A DNA stretch of 64,000 bases from Selaginella moellendorffii. Its lineage: Eukaryota > Streptophyta > Lycopodiopsida > Selaginellales > Selaginellaceae. The notes below the pieces were generated by a model that was not told the DNA's origin, did no database searches, and saw nothing but the letters and a program-made list of their open reading frames with translations. This document shows positions 1 to 11,886 of this stretch, in pieces (positions within the stretch are counted from its first letter, which is position 1; each line of letters starts with the position of its first letter). The translations under genes were made by a program, and so were the position numbers. Location: assembly GCF_000143415.4 (NCBI RefSeq), contig NW_003314277.1:1013068-1077067 (forward strand). Direction: 5' to 3'.

Positions 1-1899
1 ACTTCTGTTTTAGCCCCAATATTTTTATTAGGGAACAAAAACAAGCAAGATTTCTAGATGGTGTTTGCTGTATTGCTCCAACACTGATGCTAACCACATA
101 AAGTATCTTAAAGACATTATAGTGATAAAATCTGATGCAATACCTAAAAATGGCTAATTGCTAATAGGGTCGCACTCACCTTGAATGAGATTGAAAACCT
201 TAAGAAATTTTGTTTCAATCTTGAGAGGAGAGTTGAAAACATGAGCAATAGAACTAACACTATTCCCATAGAGATGCACATGAGACCAATAAAAAAAGGT
301 AAGGCAATTAAATTTATTGGTACCATTTCCATGCAAAAGTAAAGTAAAATACACTATTTTTACCATAACATATAAATGTATGGTTTTAGCTCAAATGCTT
401 GAGTATGAGATTCTCTCCACAAAATACATCACTATACTTGCAAAAGAGTATATAGTCAAAATAGAAGGTGAAGAGTACACAATTGTCATTTAAGATTTTC
501 TTTGCAAATGTCCAAACTTTATTAAATGGAAAGGCATATACTCCTTGCAAGCATATATACTACATTTTTATCAACTCCTTACACTAAGATCTTAAAATGG
601 ACATTTATATACTTTACTATTACTGAATTATAGAAGATTTTTGGAGCTAACAAGATTTGCTAAAACTATCAATGTTTATTCTCTATACTTTATATAATTA
701 AAAATAATACTTTTATTTCATATACTTGTGAGTGTTCTTCTCATATACTCATGTGTCTCCATTTCTAACTTTACCATCTCAAAAATATTTCATAGTAGTC
801 TTTTGGGTGTGTGATGTTGCAACATATCGCAAGAGTATATATATTGTGATATTAATTATCATTATTGTTTCCACCGGAAGCTAAAAAATATATAAGACAT
901 TTCTTGAAAGTCACAGAATTGTAACTTTCTAAAATAAGTAGAAGGGCATTCTAATTTGTTGCACCTTATATCATTGTGTTTATCTCAAACTTATAATCAC
1001 TATCTTTATTGTCCTCTCTCTTTTTTTTTTATGTATTTTAGTTGTGTGTAATGGTAATTCTTAGCTTTTAATTTATTACCTAGGGAAAAAAGATTACATG
1101 AGTTCAAATTACTAACACTAAATCCTACATACATTTTATGTATATTTCCTCTTTTCAAATGAAAGTGTGAATGAAGATCCATAAACTTTAAACACTATGC
1201 TATGATAAACCCCTTAAAAAAGTATTCTAAAGAGAATGCATTGAATAGAGGATAGAATCTCCTACTCTCAGCTTGAGTTTGTCGAGTTGTCAAACAACAA
1301 TGGGTGATTAGCCAACTCTCTCAAATGTCAAACAGAATGTCAAGCACTGTTTGTATTGGTGTTAATGGGAGAATTAAATCTCTCTTTGATATTCAATAAA
1401 CTTGTATCAATGGTTGTTTTTCCCTTTCAAATAGTTATATGACCTTGCAAAAGAATTTTATTTCAAATTCAATCATTTTAAAATTATTTTAAATATGATA
1501 TTTAAAAACCAAAAAGCATATAGTACAGATTTTAAGAAAATGATAAAATTACTTTTTCTGTAAATAAATTTTATCTTGTTTTATATTCTAGCAAACCTTC
1601 CTATTATAGCATACATGTAATTCAATTTTAACTAAGGATGCATATCTAATTAAAGTTCATATTCAACACTTGTCACTGAAGGAAACTAAGATCTTAAGAG
1701 CTCATGTCTAAAAGATGTTAAAGAAAGGTGTTATTTGAAAGTGTTAAAGTCCTTCATCTTATGTCAAAGCCTAATAGAAATATTAGTTATGCATCAATTA
1801 TTATTTGTTAAATAATGTATCCTAAATATATACCCTCTTACTCACATTACCAATTTCTTGGATAATCTTAGGTGAAACCATTAGTTCACTAAGTTATAT
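1..1899. other. AT-rich intergenic DNA, no gene seen
   Basis: Strongly AT-rich with only short, uncharacteristic reading frames and no recognisable domain. It is continuous in composition with the decayed Ty3/gypsy sequence that follows, so it is probably older retrotransposon debris, but I could not align it to a specific part of an element. Confidence 0.5.
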
Positions 1900-2900
1900 C
1901 TTGCTTCTGAATGCTAATGGCTAAGGAAAATATTCCTAATATTATTTTCCATTCACCATTTGGTTTTTATAGGTTTTTAGTGATGCCATTTAGTTAGAGG
2001 TTTTCTAGTGGATGATGGAAGATGTTCTTTTTGATATATTAAAGATGATTACTAATTTTATTAATGATATTTTGATTTGTTCAAAGGGGACAAAGAGGAG
2101 CACATTCATGATGTTTGCAAAATATTAAATTAGCTATAAGAAATTTGTTTGAAACTCACTTGCATTAAACCAAAACCTTTCCCCATCCATGTTCCCAATC
2201 TAAATGCACGTTTGGATCTAAGGACTTTGGGTTACTGCATTTCTTACAAGGGTTTGTAAATTGATTTTGATAAACTTGTGGTAAAATAGATTATAGTTAA
2301 AATATATCAAAACTGTAGGAGTCTTCAACAACTCTTTGAGATTCATAAATGCTTATTCACTCCCTTTAGTTTTGAACTTTTTTATACCAAAGCATGTGAA
2401 CAATATGCAACACTTCTTTAACAAGGTACAATATGTTAGATGTTTTGTTAATCAATCTTTTTTATTACATTACATCATGAAGATTGCAATTAGGCATTTT
2501 CAAATCTTAAGGTAGTGTTGATAGCTCCATTAATTTTAACATACCTTAACTATATTCAGCCCTTCATTTTACGTATAGATGGTTTTGATATCAATCTCTA
2601 GGGCATGAGAGTACAAGGGTCCTTCGTCAATGTTATCCTATTATATACACCAATTATACTTTATAGCTAGTTAAGATGAATTATTCACAAATAAATAAGT
2701 GTTTAGTAGTGGTTTAGGACTTTAAGAAGCTCTATGTGTCTTTGTATTGTTTTTGGATATTACTAAAGAGTGATCATACTGTAATCACTTTATTATTAAA
2801 GCATAAGAACATGGTTGATTGTATTGCTTGAAGCTTCAAATCTACAACTTTGAGATTATTTATTGCTCTAGGGGTTCAATAGTTGATATTGATTTTCTAT
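1900..2900 (+). mobile_element. Decayed Ty3/gypsy reverse transcriptase / RNase H relic
   Basis: Reading across stops and frameshifts, about 1975-2000 gives YRFLVMPF, the hallmark stretch just before the GLxNAP motif of gypsy reverse transcriptase. It is preceded by AKENIPN and a PFGF stretch resembling the EEDIPKTAF..GHYEF region. At 2085-2200 follow KGDKEEHIHDVCKILN, LKLTCIK and CTFGSKDFGLLHF, matching the conserved region after the YIDD box (HL..V...L......L.KC.F....V.FLGH). Near 2860, a stretch like IVDIDFLS corresponds to the VADALSR end of RNase H. All frames carry many stops, so this is an old dead copy. Its ends are not recognisable. Confidence 0.75.
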
Positions 2901-3785
2901 CTCAAGCTCCTTTTCCTCCTCCTCTTTCTTCTTATATTTCTAAGGAGCCTATTATTTCAATATCATTGAAATTTTAGATGAAGATTCTATACTATTGGTA
3001 ATTGTTGTGCATGATGTTTAGTGTTTACAAAGTGTAAAGTTAGCTTTGCATTCCCTGGATGATGTTTAGAAGGCTCAAAGGGTTGAGTTATGGTATTGAA
3101 GGTCCTATAAGAATCTTACATCACTTACTAATAACTTATCATTTTAACATTTATATACTAGAAATGAGATGAAATATCATTTGATATGTATATCTTTGTA
3201 GGCCAAAATATAAGATGGAGCACCATCATAAAACTTTTAGCACAATTATAAATTCTTGAAAAAGGTTTGTGGTGCTAAGTTTATAATACTCCCTCTTGTG
3301 TTACAAAAGGACAGTTAAAATTAATTGCAATTTCCCATCCATTTGAGTTAGTGGTATTTGATTTGATAAATTATTTTTCATGATTAATTATTAATAATGA
3401 GTATATCATAATTACTTCTTACTATCCAACTAGTTGGGTGAGTTGGTGCTCTTATTAATGCATTTACAATTGTTATTAAATACTTCTTTCTCATTTATGT
3501 GGTATTCTAACATTCTTGTCTATAGTAAATTCTCTTAAACAATGGTTCTAAATGGTCTAATATGGTTATGCATGCATGAGTTTAGTCCACAGTGTGGTCT
3601 AAAGGGTTGTATTCTATAACTATGCAATTCAAACAATTCTAAATTATTACCCATTTAAATTCTATAGTCTAAAATATAACCTTTCACACAATAGTTTGAA
3701 ATTATGTATATATAACCTTAATCTTGCATTATGGCTAAGGTATTTGATGTTTGACGTATTTTATGTTTGACATCTCAATTATACC
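2901..3785. other. AT-rich repeat debris, no gene seen
   Basis: Low-complexity AT-rich sequence continuing from the gypsy relic. No open frame or conserved motif could be identified. It probably covers the integrase side of the same dead element. Confidence 0.4.
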
Positions 3786-3789
3786 TTCT

Positions 3790-4770
3790 AAATACTTATC
3801 ATCTATAAATGGATGGTTTGATAGAATGGTTTGTAAAGACTTTCAAAGAGATAATAATGAATATATAAACTTTTAACATTTAAATTGCAATAATTATTTG
3901 CATTTTCTCTGGTATATATATGTCATTATAGTGCATCCTATCTCTCTCCCCTTAGCCAACTAAAAAGGACGCAATTACTTAATGAAAGAGCCTTTAGTGG
4001 CTATTTTATCCCCATTTATCCCCTAAAGTTCTAATGATTCACGATAATAATATATCAAAATTTTATCCCATGATTACATGCATTACAGTTATGAAAGTGT
4101 AGATTTTTATTAATGCTTTACTATATAAATTTTTATATAGTTATAATTTTAAACTATGAATAAAGTTTAATTTGCCTTCACAAATGCATAAGCTACTAAT
4201 GCTACATTTTGAGATTAATATTTGGCAAGCATTTTTCCATTGATCCAAGTGAAGTTTACTTAACACTTATGCAAAAATAACATTAAAACTCTTACCATCA
4301 TCCAATTGTAAAGTAGAAAGTAAATTAATTAGAATTTGTATATTTTCTCAATCTTACTATATATGCTTTATCCAAAGGGCTCTTTCTTCAGTGTAAGTGA
4401 CTATATGAAGTGTTCTGGCACAAGTTTATGAAATTTGGCACAATATTTAACAAATTGATCCTCTAAAAATTGTATATATACAATAGTTAAAATATTTCAT
4501 ATAAAAGGATCAAAAATTACATTACATCCGAATGTCAACATCCTTTAATAGGTGAGCTTTAGAAAGATCTGACATCCCAGGAAAAGAAATGGGACTATAC
4601 ATCCTTTTCTAAAAAACAGATGGAATACAAAATGTACAAAATATTTGATTACTCATTTATATAGAAGAGTGAAATCCAGCAACAGGGCAACCAAATCTTT
4701 TTTCAGGACTAGAAAATCTGCTCCGTGATTACCCTTTGCAGGCAGATGTTTAGTTTTAATTCTTACAACA
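3790..4770. repeat. Left flank of duplication unit 1 (repeat F)
   Basis: This AT-rich flank recurs at 15560-15825 plus 17266-17965, in front of unit 3. Shared landmarks are the TATCATCTATAAAT start (about 3800 and 15558), the TTTGGCAAGCATTTTTCC block (about 4222 and 17409), the AAAAATTGTATATATAC block (about 4466 and 17655) and the GATTACCCTTTGCAGGCAG block directly before the helicase-like gene (about 4727 and 17941). A more diverged relative of the middle part lies at about 47200-47340. It marks the left edge of the tandemly duplicated segment. Confidence 0.8.
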
Positions 4771-4795
4771 AGGGATGACCAGCTTTCTCTTTTTC

Positions 4796-6772
4796 TTACC
4801 TCTTTCTCTGCGGTGGCTTCTTTCCATTCAGACGATGGTCTCTTGCAACCAGGAGATCAGCCTCAAAACCAAGGCTCCTTTCAAACTCGTGCAGCAAACA
4901 AACTTCAAGCTCAGAGCAGATGCTCACCACCTTTCTCGTCCAAAGAATCCTGTGCACGCCTGCTCTCGCCAAATACCTATCCGCGGACTCGGGCATGTCA
5001 AAGTTGATAACATGCTGCCTTCCACTGTAGATTATGTTGGTGATTAGAAGCAAACCACGCTGGCAAAAAGCCCGATTCGTCTCTTCAATGCAGTGCTGTG
5101 GCATGCCAGTGTGTGTTGCAGCCACTTCAAAACCCGCACTTTCCATCCCAGAAGCAACCAGTTCCACCTGCGATACCGAGTTGCAGTACACTGTCACTGT
5201 ATCGCTCCTGATCCGAAACAACTTCCACACTTCCCCGAGCTTGGCGAGCTTGTCACTGGCGCTCTTGACAGCTGCATAGAAGTGCTTGACTGAGCTTAAG
5301 GTGATGCCTGGCCTGGGAATCCTTGCAGTCTCGCCCTTGCAAAACCTTGTTACAATGTCTTCTACGTCGGGAGATGGGTTTAGGGAGTGGATCCCCAAGA
5401 TCACGTCTCGGCTCCAAAGGATGGAGCATATTGCCTCCACATGTACTTTGTGTGTCGAAAGAATCACATCCGTCTCCACCAGGACCGCTCTGTGTGGCTT
5501 CCAAGTCGTGCTGGCCCCGCACAGTGCTTCCTGCATCCTGTCCGGAGTCCCGATTACAATTCCGGGTGAAAGTTCATTCATGATCGCTGGCTCGCTGAGG
5601 TAAGTCACCTTAACTTCAAACAGTCCCAGGACGTCCACGAAGGCCTGCAACAGCTCCAAAAGCTGAGGAATCCGGTGGCCTGGAGCGAGAACTATTGAGG
5701 CGGTGCTTGTTGAATCGGGAATGAGGCCCGGCATGAAGGCCAGGATGCCAGACCAGTCCTGGCACACAACGTTGCGTCGAAACACGGAGAAATTCTGGAC
5801 CGCATTGCAGAAGCACGGGTCAAGGAAACCAGAGCAACACGCTGCTTCTGAAACAATCAAAGCGAACTCCAGATGAAGAAAACAGAAAGAAGCGAAGATA
5901 CATACCTGGGAGTGACAACTCTATAGCCCGCAATAGCTCTTTGCTCATGTTGATCGCTTCCCAGGGAGCAAGGTAATTGATTACATCCACCTTGGCAGGC
6001 CTGAAAATACAAAAGTTTGGGTGAGGCTAAACAAGGAAGGCAAACCTGCAAGGGGAAGGTTTCAGTGATACCGGGAGACTGAAAAACAGGAGGGACTCTA
6101 CCAGGTCCATAACCTGTCAAGCACACCGTCAGATCGACTAAAGCACTGAAAGGAGCAAAACACCTACTCGGCTGAAAAACTCGGGGTTGTCGTCGTCAAC
6201 AAGAACAAGCGCTAGAAGTGTCATGCTGGCCTTCAGCTTGCGAGCCTCTTGGGGGCTCGCCACAACTATATCCAGACAATCCAGCATCCACTCGTGCTCC
6301 TCCATGCTTCCCGCCAGCTTCCAAGGGTGGTAGTAGCAACGCAAAGTGTTTCACATTGGCTGGAGCTGTGACGACGAGCATGTTGTCAAAGACGTTGGAT
6401 CTCGGCCTGACCAAACGCAGCAGTAGCTCGAGGAGGCGCACGGACTTGACCGGAGGCGGAGCGTCCTTGAACTCTACAAAAAGGAGTTTTAGATAAAAGA
6501 GAAGCTTTTTTTTACGGTTTTCTACCTTTGCAGCGCTCAATTCCGCGGTAGATCGAACAGATGTTGTCCCAGATACTGTGCTTGGACAAGTTGCCAGGGA
6601 TGACAGAGCAGTTGAGGATGATGCCATGGTAACCAAAGAGGAAATCCGAGAGAGAGAAAGCATCAGGCTCTCGTTGCAATTGAATTGGAGCTTGCCTGCG
6701 GGATAGCACCGAATGAAGGAGAAAAGGACTTGACGGCACCAGGAGCTCGAGGAAACACACGGGATCCTCCAT
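4796..6772 (-). pseudogene. eIF4A-like pseudo-helicase, copy 1 (frameshifted)
   Basis: Copy 1 of the divergent DEAD-box-like gene described fully at 18010-20024, with the same five-exon layout and a nearly identical 3' exon (long ORF 4796-5860). Exon 1 starts at 6772 (MEDPVCF). Compared with copy 3, exon 2 has lost 11 bp near 6340 (copy 3 has an extra AACCTCCACAA there). The deletion shifts the frame after NVKHF and separates the N-terminal part from the rest. Remaining exons keep their splice sites, so the copy looks recently inactivated. An alternative is that a shorter protein starting inside exon 5 is still made. Confidence 0.8.
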
Positions 6773-6979
6773 GCTCTATGGGGAGTATATATTAAAGGGT
6801 AAATCCACAAGGGGGAATATTTTCGATGGCTATGGCGTCGCATGGACTCTCTCGGCGGCTCTGGATTATCCCCGCTCCAACGCCGTGGCTGGATGATCGC
6901 CATGGCGATCAAATGCAAACAGGTACGGCACTTCGCATATGGGGGATCATTACAGTCACAAATCTTACTCCGCCGCCTC

Positions 6980-7345
6980 ATCATGTTTCAGATGCACGAA
7001 ACAAAGAGCGAAGAAAGTTGCAAAATGCCCGCACGTCAACGAGGATTTTTTGGCATCAACCTCCTTTTCCTGTTTTTGTAGGGGCAGGCAGAAAAATTGA
7101 AGAGCCGTGCTAAAAAGTTGTTGGTATATAATGCTCTTAGTTGAGTCCTGAATACAGGTGCTAGATTTCGAAAAACAACTTTTAAATCTAATCGAGTGGT
7201 TGTAGCCCACAGATATCTGAATTCTTCTTTTTTCATTTCCAGTACGATTTCGAGAAGGAGAAACTTGCACTTGAGGTAGAAGAGGAGAGAAAAGCGCGGC
7301 TGGATCGTGAAAAGAGAGGAATAACAGAAGACTGAAAATCTGAGC
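6980..7345 (+). pseudogene. Kinesin-7 coiled-coil relic between the divergent genes of unit 1
   Basis: Two short blocks resemble the region just after a plant kinesin-7 motor. At about 7081-7115 RQAEKLKSRAKK corresponds to the RQEKEIKELREKL stretch present in the larger relic of unit 2. At about 7240-7335 there is a clean coiled-coil stretch, FEKEKLALEVEEERKARL, then DREKRG. The preceding sequence (6985-7080) parallels unit 2 at 13810-13990, including a TGTTTTTGTAG splice acceptor. No motor domain remains here. Unit 3 has nothing between its divergent genes, so the fragment is specific to units 1 and 2. Confidence 0.65.
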
Positions 7346-7924
7346 TCTTTAGTCTTAAGAGAGGTTTTTATGTTATTTGTTCTGAAATAATCTTTTTAGC
7401 AGGTTTACGTGGCATTTTGGACGCATCAGCTAAGGTTCTGGATAAGATCATTGTTTTATGTGTCCTTATTGCTTGTTTTTAGGAATGCCTTTATTGGAGC
7501 CCGTCATTTCTGTCGCATTCTCGTGACGAAATAATAAACAACGAGCAAGGACAGACCAAATGTTGCTGATGAAGATCGCCTAAACCAAAACTCGATGCGA
7601 CTTCAAACACAGAAGACCAGGCAGTTCCGTGTAATGAGCTTGTAAGTCTTGCGTGCTGCAAAGCTTAATGCTCCAGATGCAGCAGGTCTAAATTAAAGAT
7701 GGAAGGAACTCCAGGTCTAAATCCCGTTTTGATTCAAAGGTAAAAGCTCGTCTTCCTCTTCTCAATAAAATGTCACTGCTTTTTTTCAGAGCAGCGGATG
7801 CGACTGAGGAACTCCCTTATTTACTATCATAATTGAAATGGCTACTTAAGCTGCGGTGTACTCATTTATGCTTGATTTCCAGGAGCATGAAACAGCTTCC
7901 TCGAGAGAAAATACAACCAGCTCA
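7346..7924. other. Intergenic part of unit 1, no gene seen
   Basis: No reading frame with recognisable content was found. The stretch lies between the kinesin relic and the truncated DUF3669-like pseudogene, where the N-terminal half of that gene would be expected. It is therefore either deleted or replaced sequence. Confidence 0.4.
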
Positions 7925-8319
7925 ATGTGGGAGGGAGAGAGAACCTGCCACTTGTATCTTGGATCGTCAGAAGGAAGCTGGGCGTCCGAGCCTGCTGTAG
8001 GCGACAGAGAAGCCGAGCAATGGGACTGGATCTTTATGCCGTGGCCGCTGACTACTGCACTCTGGGTCTAGACGGCGAGGACATCGAAATTGAGCTGGCG
8101 TGGGATCCTGTGAGGCGAGCACCCAGGGTATGTGTCCTCGATTTCTCTGAAGCCCTTCACAACGATCGACAAGGCATTCTCTACAAGGAGAGTTTCTACC
8201 CGAGGCCGTCCCAGGAGCTGCTGTGGGCAACATTCGCGCTTCACTACAGCGATCACAAGTTCGCGCGGTGGGTTGAAGAGATCTACAGAGGAGCTCTTCG
8301 AGAATTTCTCATAACCTAA
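7925..8319 (+). pseudogene. DUF3669-like gene, copy 1 (truncated, frameshifted)
   Basis: Corresponds to codons from ERTCHLYLGSSEGSW onwards of the unit 3 gene at 20077-20865. The first ~110 codons are absent. One base is missing near 8016 (GAGCAATG here, GAGGCAATG in copy 3), which breaks the frame between the LYLGSSEGSW part and MGLDLYAVAAD. The downstream part is still open (7927-8319 frame) and keeps DIEIELAWDP, VCVLDFSE and the diagnostic SFYPRPSQELLW. A further short deletion alters the C-terminus. Confidence 0.75.
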
Positions 8320-8600
8320 GATCATTGTTTTTTTTTTTTAGAGATCTATGTTGTATCAAATTCTTGCCTCTCTTGACCTAGCCCAAGCGCTACGGCGACG
8401 TACAATGTATGTTCCTTTCCTGAGTTTTGCAATATTTGGATATCCAGTTAATATGCGCGAATATTCGCCATCAATTTCTCTGGAAAGTTTAGAGTTCGTG
8501 GGTGATGGTGATAACTTATATAATTTCTCAGTTGACAATGTCTATATCACCACAAGCTTTGCAAAGAGATCACCATTTCTATTAGCCAGAGTTGCAACTA
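8320..8600 (+). repeat. Duplicated 5' flank of the downstream gene
   Basis: Sequence after the pseudogene matches 20870-21165: GAGATCTATG, TTGTATCAAATTCTTGCCTC, AATGTATGTT.CTTTCCT, GCGAATATTCG.CGTCA and the TCTCTGGAAA.TTTAG.GTTCGTGG stretch. In unit 3 this leads into the 21187 gene. Here the similarity stops before that gene's start codon, so unit 1 carries a truncated copy of its 5' region. This marks the right edge of the duplicated segment and suggests that unit 3 is the donor. Confidence 0.75.
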
Positions 8601-8999
8601 TGCCAAACTCATAATACTCAAGTTTATAAAACTCGCAATTGAATTTGAAGAAATAAGTAATGAAGTTAGAGTTTTTTGGTGGATGGGCTGGGATGTAAAC
8701 ATCAGGCATGCACAATTTTTGGTTTGCTGAATATTAAGCCAAGTCTCCAATTGCAAGGCGTGGCCAATCGGCTCGCTAGAGAGCACGCCACGCAGCACAA
8801 CTCTTCCGTGTGGCCGTTTACTCCTGATCTAAGCATTAAGGTAGTGCATCAAAGAGCTGGCTGTCAACACTGGCCTGGTGCCTCTCTAGCCTTTTGTAAG
8901 AGCTAGATGCTAAAAATAGACTCTCGGGCTAAGTATTGTATACTAATAATATAATTTACAAAAAAAGATGTATAATTATTGTTGACACCCCTTTTTCTC
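8601..8999. other. Intergenic DNA between units 1 and 2
   Basis: No recognisable gene. Small open frames such as 8676-8906 show no family resemblance. Confidence 0.4.
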
Positions 9000-9009
9000 C
9001 TGCAAAGGG

Positions 9010-9285
9010 CAACCAGATCCTGGGACATAGAAAATCTGTTCAGTGATTACCCTTTGCCAGCAGATGTTTAGTTTTATTTCTTTTACTAGTGACCAACTTT
9101 CTTTTTTTCTTGCCTCTTTCATTGAGGTGGCTTCTTTCCACTCAGATGATGGTCTCTTGCAACCAGGAGATCAGCCTCGAAACCAAGGCTCCTCTCAAAC
9201 TCGTGCAGCAAACAAACTTGAAGCTTAGAGCAGGCTCACCACCTTTCTCATCCAAAAAGCCTGTACTGCACAAACTTGTGAAGAA
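9010..9285 (-). pseudogene. 3'-end fragment of the pseudo-helicase gene
   Basis: An extra partial copy of only the 3' end of the helicase-like gene plus its 3' flank. Reading on the minus strand it covers the last residues, LHEFERSLGFEADLLV and the basic tail, then breaks at about 9240 just after the equivalent of SPELEVC. The flank block GATTACCCTTTGCCAGCAG at about 9046 matches 4727 and 17941. It lies directly downstream of copy 2 and shows that the array grew by unequal or template-switching events, not only by whole-unit duplication. Confidence 0.8.
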
Positions 9286-9432
9286 TCAAACTCGTAATCA
9301 AAGAGGCAGTCAGAGTGGTGATGTGGATTAGGACTGTAAGGTGGTGGAGCTACAGCACATGTAGAGGATTTTGAGATCCTGAGAATCTCAAAGCTGGAGA
9401 AGATTATAGATTCCTAGAAAATCATTATGAAC
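9286..9432. other. Short spacer between fragment and copy 2
   Basis: Non-coding spacer with no recognisable content. It separates the 3'-end fragment from the full copy 2. Confidence 0.4.
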
Positions 9433-11142
9433 TTACACATTATTCTTTTTCTTGCCTATCTCTAGCCGTGGCGGCTTCTTTCCATTCAGACGATGGTCTC
9501 TTGCAACCAGGAGATCAGCCTCGAAACCAAGGCTCCTCTCGAACTCGTGCAGCAAACAAACTTCAAGCTCAGGGCAGATGCTCACCACCTTTCTCGTCCA
9601 AAGTCTCCTGTGTACGCCTGCTCTCGCTAAGTACTCATCCGCAGACTCGGGCATGTCAAAGTTGATCACATGCTGCCTCCCGCCGCTGTAGATTATGTTG
9701 GTGATTAGAAGCAAACCACGCTGACAAAAAGCCCAATTCGTCTCTTCAATGCAGTGCTTTGGCATGCCAGTGTGCGTTGCAGCCACTTCAAAACCCGCAC
9801 TTTCCATCCCAGAAGCAACCAGTTCCACCTGCGATACCGAGTTGCAGTAGACTGTCACTGTGTCGCTCCTGGTCCGAAACAACTTCCACACTTCCCCGAG
9901 CTTGGCGAGCTTGTCACTAGCGCTCTTGACAGCTGCATAGAAGTGCTTGACTGAGCTTAAGGTGATGCCTGGCCTGGGAATCCTTGTAGTCTCGCCCTTG
10001 CAAAACCTTGTTACAATGTCTTCTACGTCGGGAGATGGGTCTAGCGAGTGGATCCCCAAGATCACGTCGTGGCTCCAAAGGTTGGAGCATATTGCCTCCA
10101 CATGTACTTTGTGTGTCGAAAGAATCACATCCGTCTCCACCAGGACCGCTCTGTGTGGCTTCCAAGTCGTGCTGCCCCCGCACAGTGCTTCGTGCATCCT
10201 ATCCGGAGTCCCGATTACAATTCTGGGTGAAAGTTCATTCGTGATCGCTGGGAGGCATGCCACTTGAACTTCAAACAGTCCCAAGCCGTCCACGAAAGCC
10301 TGCAACAGCTCCGCAAGCTGAGGAATCCTGTGGCCTGGAGCGAGAACGATTGAGGCGGTGCTTGTGGAATCGGGAATGAGGCCCGGCATGAAGGCCACAA
10401 TGCCAGACCAGTCCTGGCACACAACGTTGCGTCGAAACACGGGGAACATCTGGACCGCATTACGGAAGCACGGGTCGAGCAAACCAGAGCAACATGCTGC
10501 TTCTGAAACAATCGAAGCAAACTCCACCAATCACTAGAAGAAAAAAGAAAGAAAGAGAAAGAAGCGAAGATACATACCTGGGATTGACAACTCTATAGCC
10601 CGGCGTAGCTCTTTGCTCATGTTGACCGCTTTCCAGGGAGCAAGGTAATTGATTACATCCACCTTGGCAGGCCTGAAAATACAAAAGTTTGGGTGAGGCT
10701 AAACAAAGAAGGCAAACCTGCAAGGGGAAGGTTTCAGTGATGTCGGGAGGCTGAAAGACAGGAGGGACTCCACCAGGTCCATAACCTGTCAAGCACACGG
10801 ATCAAGTAACGCACTGAAAGAAGGAAAGGAACAAAACACTTACTTGGCTGAAAAACTCGGGCTTGTCGTCGTCAACGAGAACAAGCGCGAGAAGTGTGAT
10901 GCTGGCCTTCAGCTTGCGAGCCTCTCGAGGGCTCGCCACAACTATATCCAGACGATCCAACATCCACTGGTGCTCCTCCATGCTTCCTCCAAGGGTGGTA
11001 GTAGCAACGCAAAACCTCCACAAAGTGTCTCACATTGTCTGGAGCTGTGACGACGAGCACATTGTCCAGGACGTTGGATCTCGGCCTGACCAAACGCAGC
11101 AGTAGCTCGAGAAGGCGCACGGACTTGACCGGAGGCGGAGCG

Positions 11143-11284
11143 TGTTGAGATTAGATGCTCAGGTAGATGCTTAGCTAGGCAGTTAGGATGATGTGGCATT
11201 AGGCAGTTGCCACAGCCCATGTATATATAGCTTCATATATACAATATGAGCAGTCGTTGCCAGCAGTCGCTGCCTTTTTTATCA
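11143..11284 (+). repeat. Left LTR of the TRIM element
   Basis: 142 bp, TG..CA ends, identical base for base (by eye) to 11887-12028. It contains a TATATATAG box at about 11221, a plausible promoter TATA element. Confidence 0.93.
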
Positions 11285-11298
11285 TGGTATCGGAGCAC
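11285..11298 (+). other. Primer-binding site (initiator Met tRNA type)
   Basis: TGGTATCGGAGCAC lies immediately after the left LTR. The standard plant PBS is TGGTATCAGAGC, complementary to the 3' end of initiator Met tRNA. One mismatch is seen (G for A at the eighth base). Confidence 0.85.
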
Positions 11299-11648
11299 AG
11301 ATCTTGAGGACCTGTGAAGGATGAAGAAGAAGAAGAAGCTTCCAGATGCCAACGGCAGAAGCAGAGTAGCCTAGAGAGCAGCAACAAAGCAATGGCAGAG
11401 CCATACCAGCAGCGAGGAGTGGCAGATAGTAGCGACTCAGAAGCCCTGGAGCGGCAGAAGATGCTGATATGCTCCAAGAAAGGAGCAGCAGAGCAGCCAA
11501 GAAGCCCAGGAGCAGCAGAGCAGTGACTCAGCAGGCCGAGAAGCAGAATGGCGGCAGGAGTGGCCAAGATGCTCGAAGAGAGGAGCAGCAGCAGCCAAGT
11601 GAGCGGTGGCAGATAGCAGCGGCAGAGTTGGCTGAGAAGCCCAGCAGT

Positions 11649-11760
11649 GGCAAAAGAGCTCCAAGAGAGGAGCAGCAACAGCCAAAGGAGCGATGGCAAA
11701 AGAGCTCCAAGAGAGGAGCAGCAACAGCCAAAGGAGCAATGGCAAAGCAGCCAAGAGTGG
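11649..11760 (+). repeat. 46-bp tandem repeat inside the TRIM
   Basis: A unit beginning GGCAAAAGAGCTCC at 11649 recurs at 11695 with 46-bp spacing. A partial third unit and more diverged upstream relatives follow the pattern GAGGAGCAGCAACAGCCAA. The array is purine-rich and may stand in for packaging or dimerisation sequence, but that is a guess. Confidence 0.8.
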
Positions 11761-11886
11761 CAGAGGCAGCAAGCCCTAGAGCAACAAGATGTAGTTGCTT
11801 TGAGTGGGAGTCAGTGTCAGTTGTATGCATGCTGAGTATCTTATGTTCAGGCTTTGTCTCAGTTTGTAGACACGCCTGAGTGGGAG

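Noticed and set aside
6196-6984. 262-codon minus-strand frame across the exon 1-2 region of helicase-like copy 1.
   Set aside because: Reads through the introns and out of phase after the 11-bp deletion. The splice model shared with copy 3 explains the region better.
11199-11772. Long Leu/Ser-rich minus-strand frames inside the TRIM.
   Set aside because: They are translations of the purine-rich 46-bp repeat array. No gag/pol resemblance, and TRIMs are non-coding.
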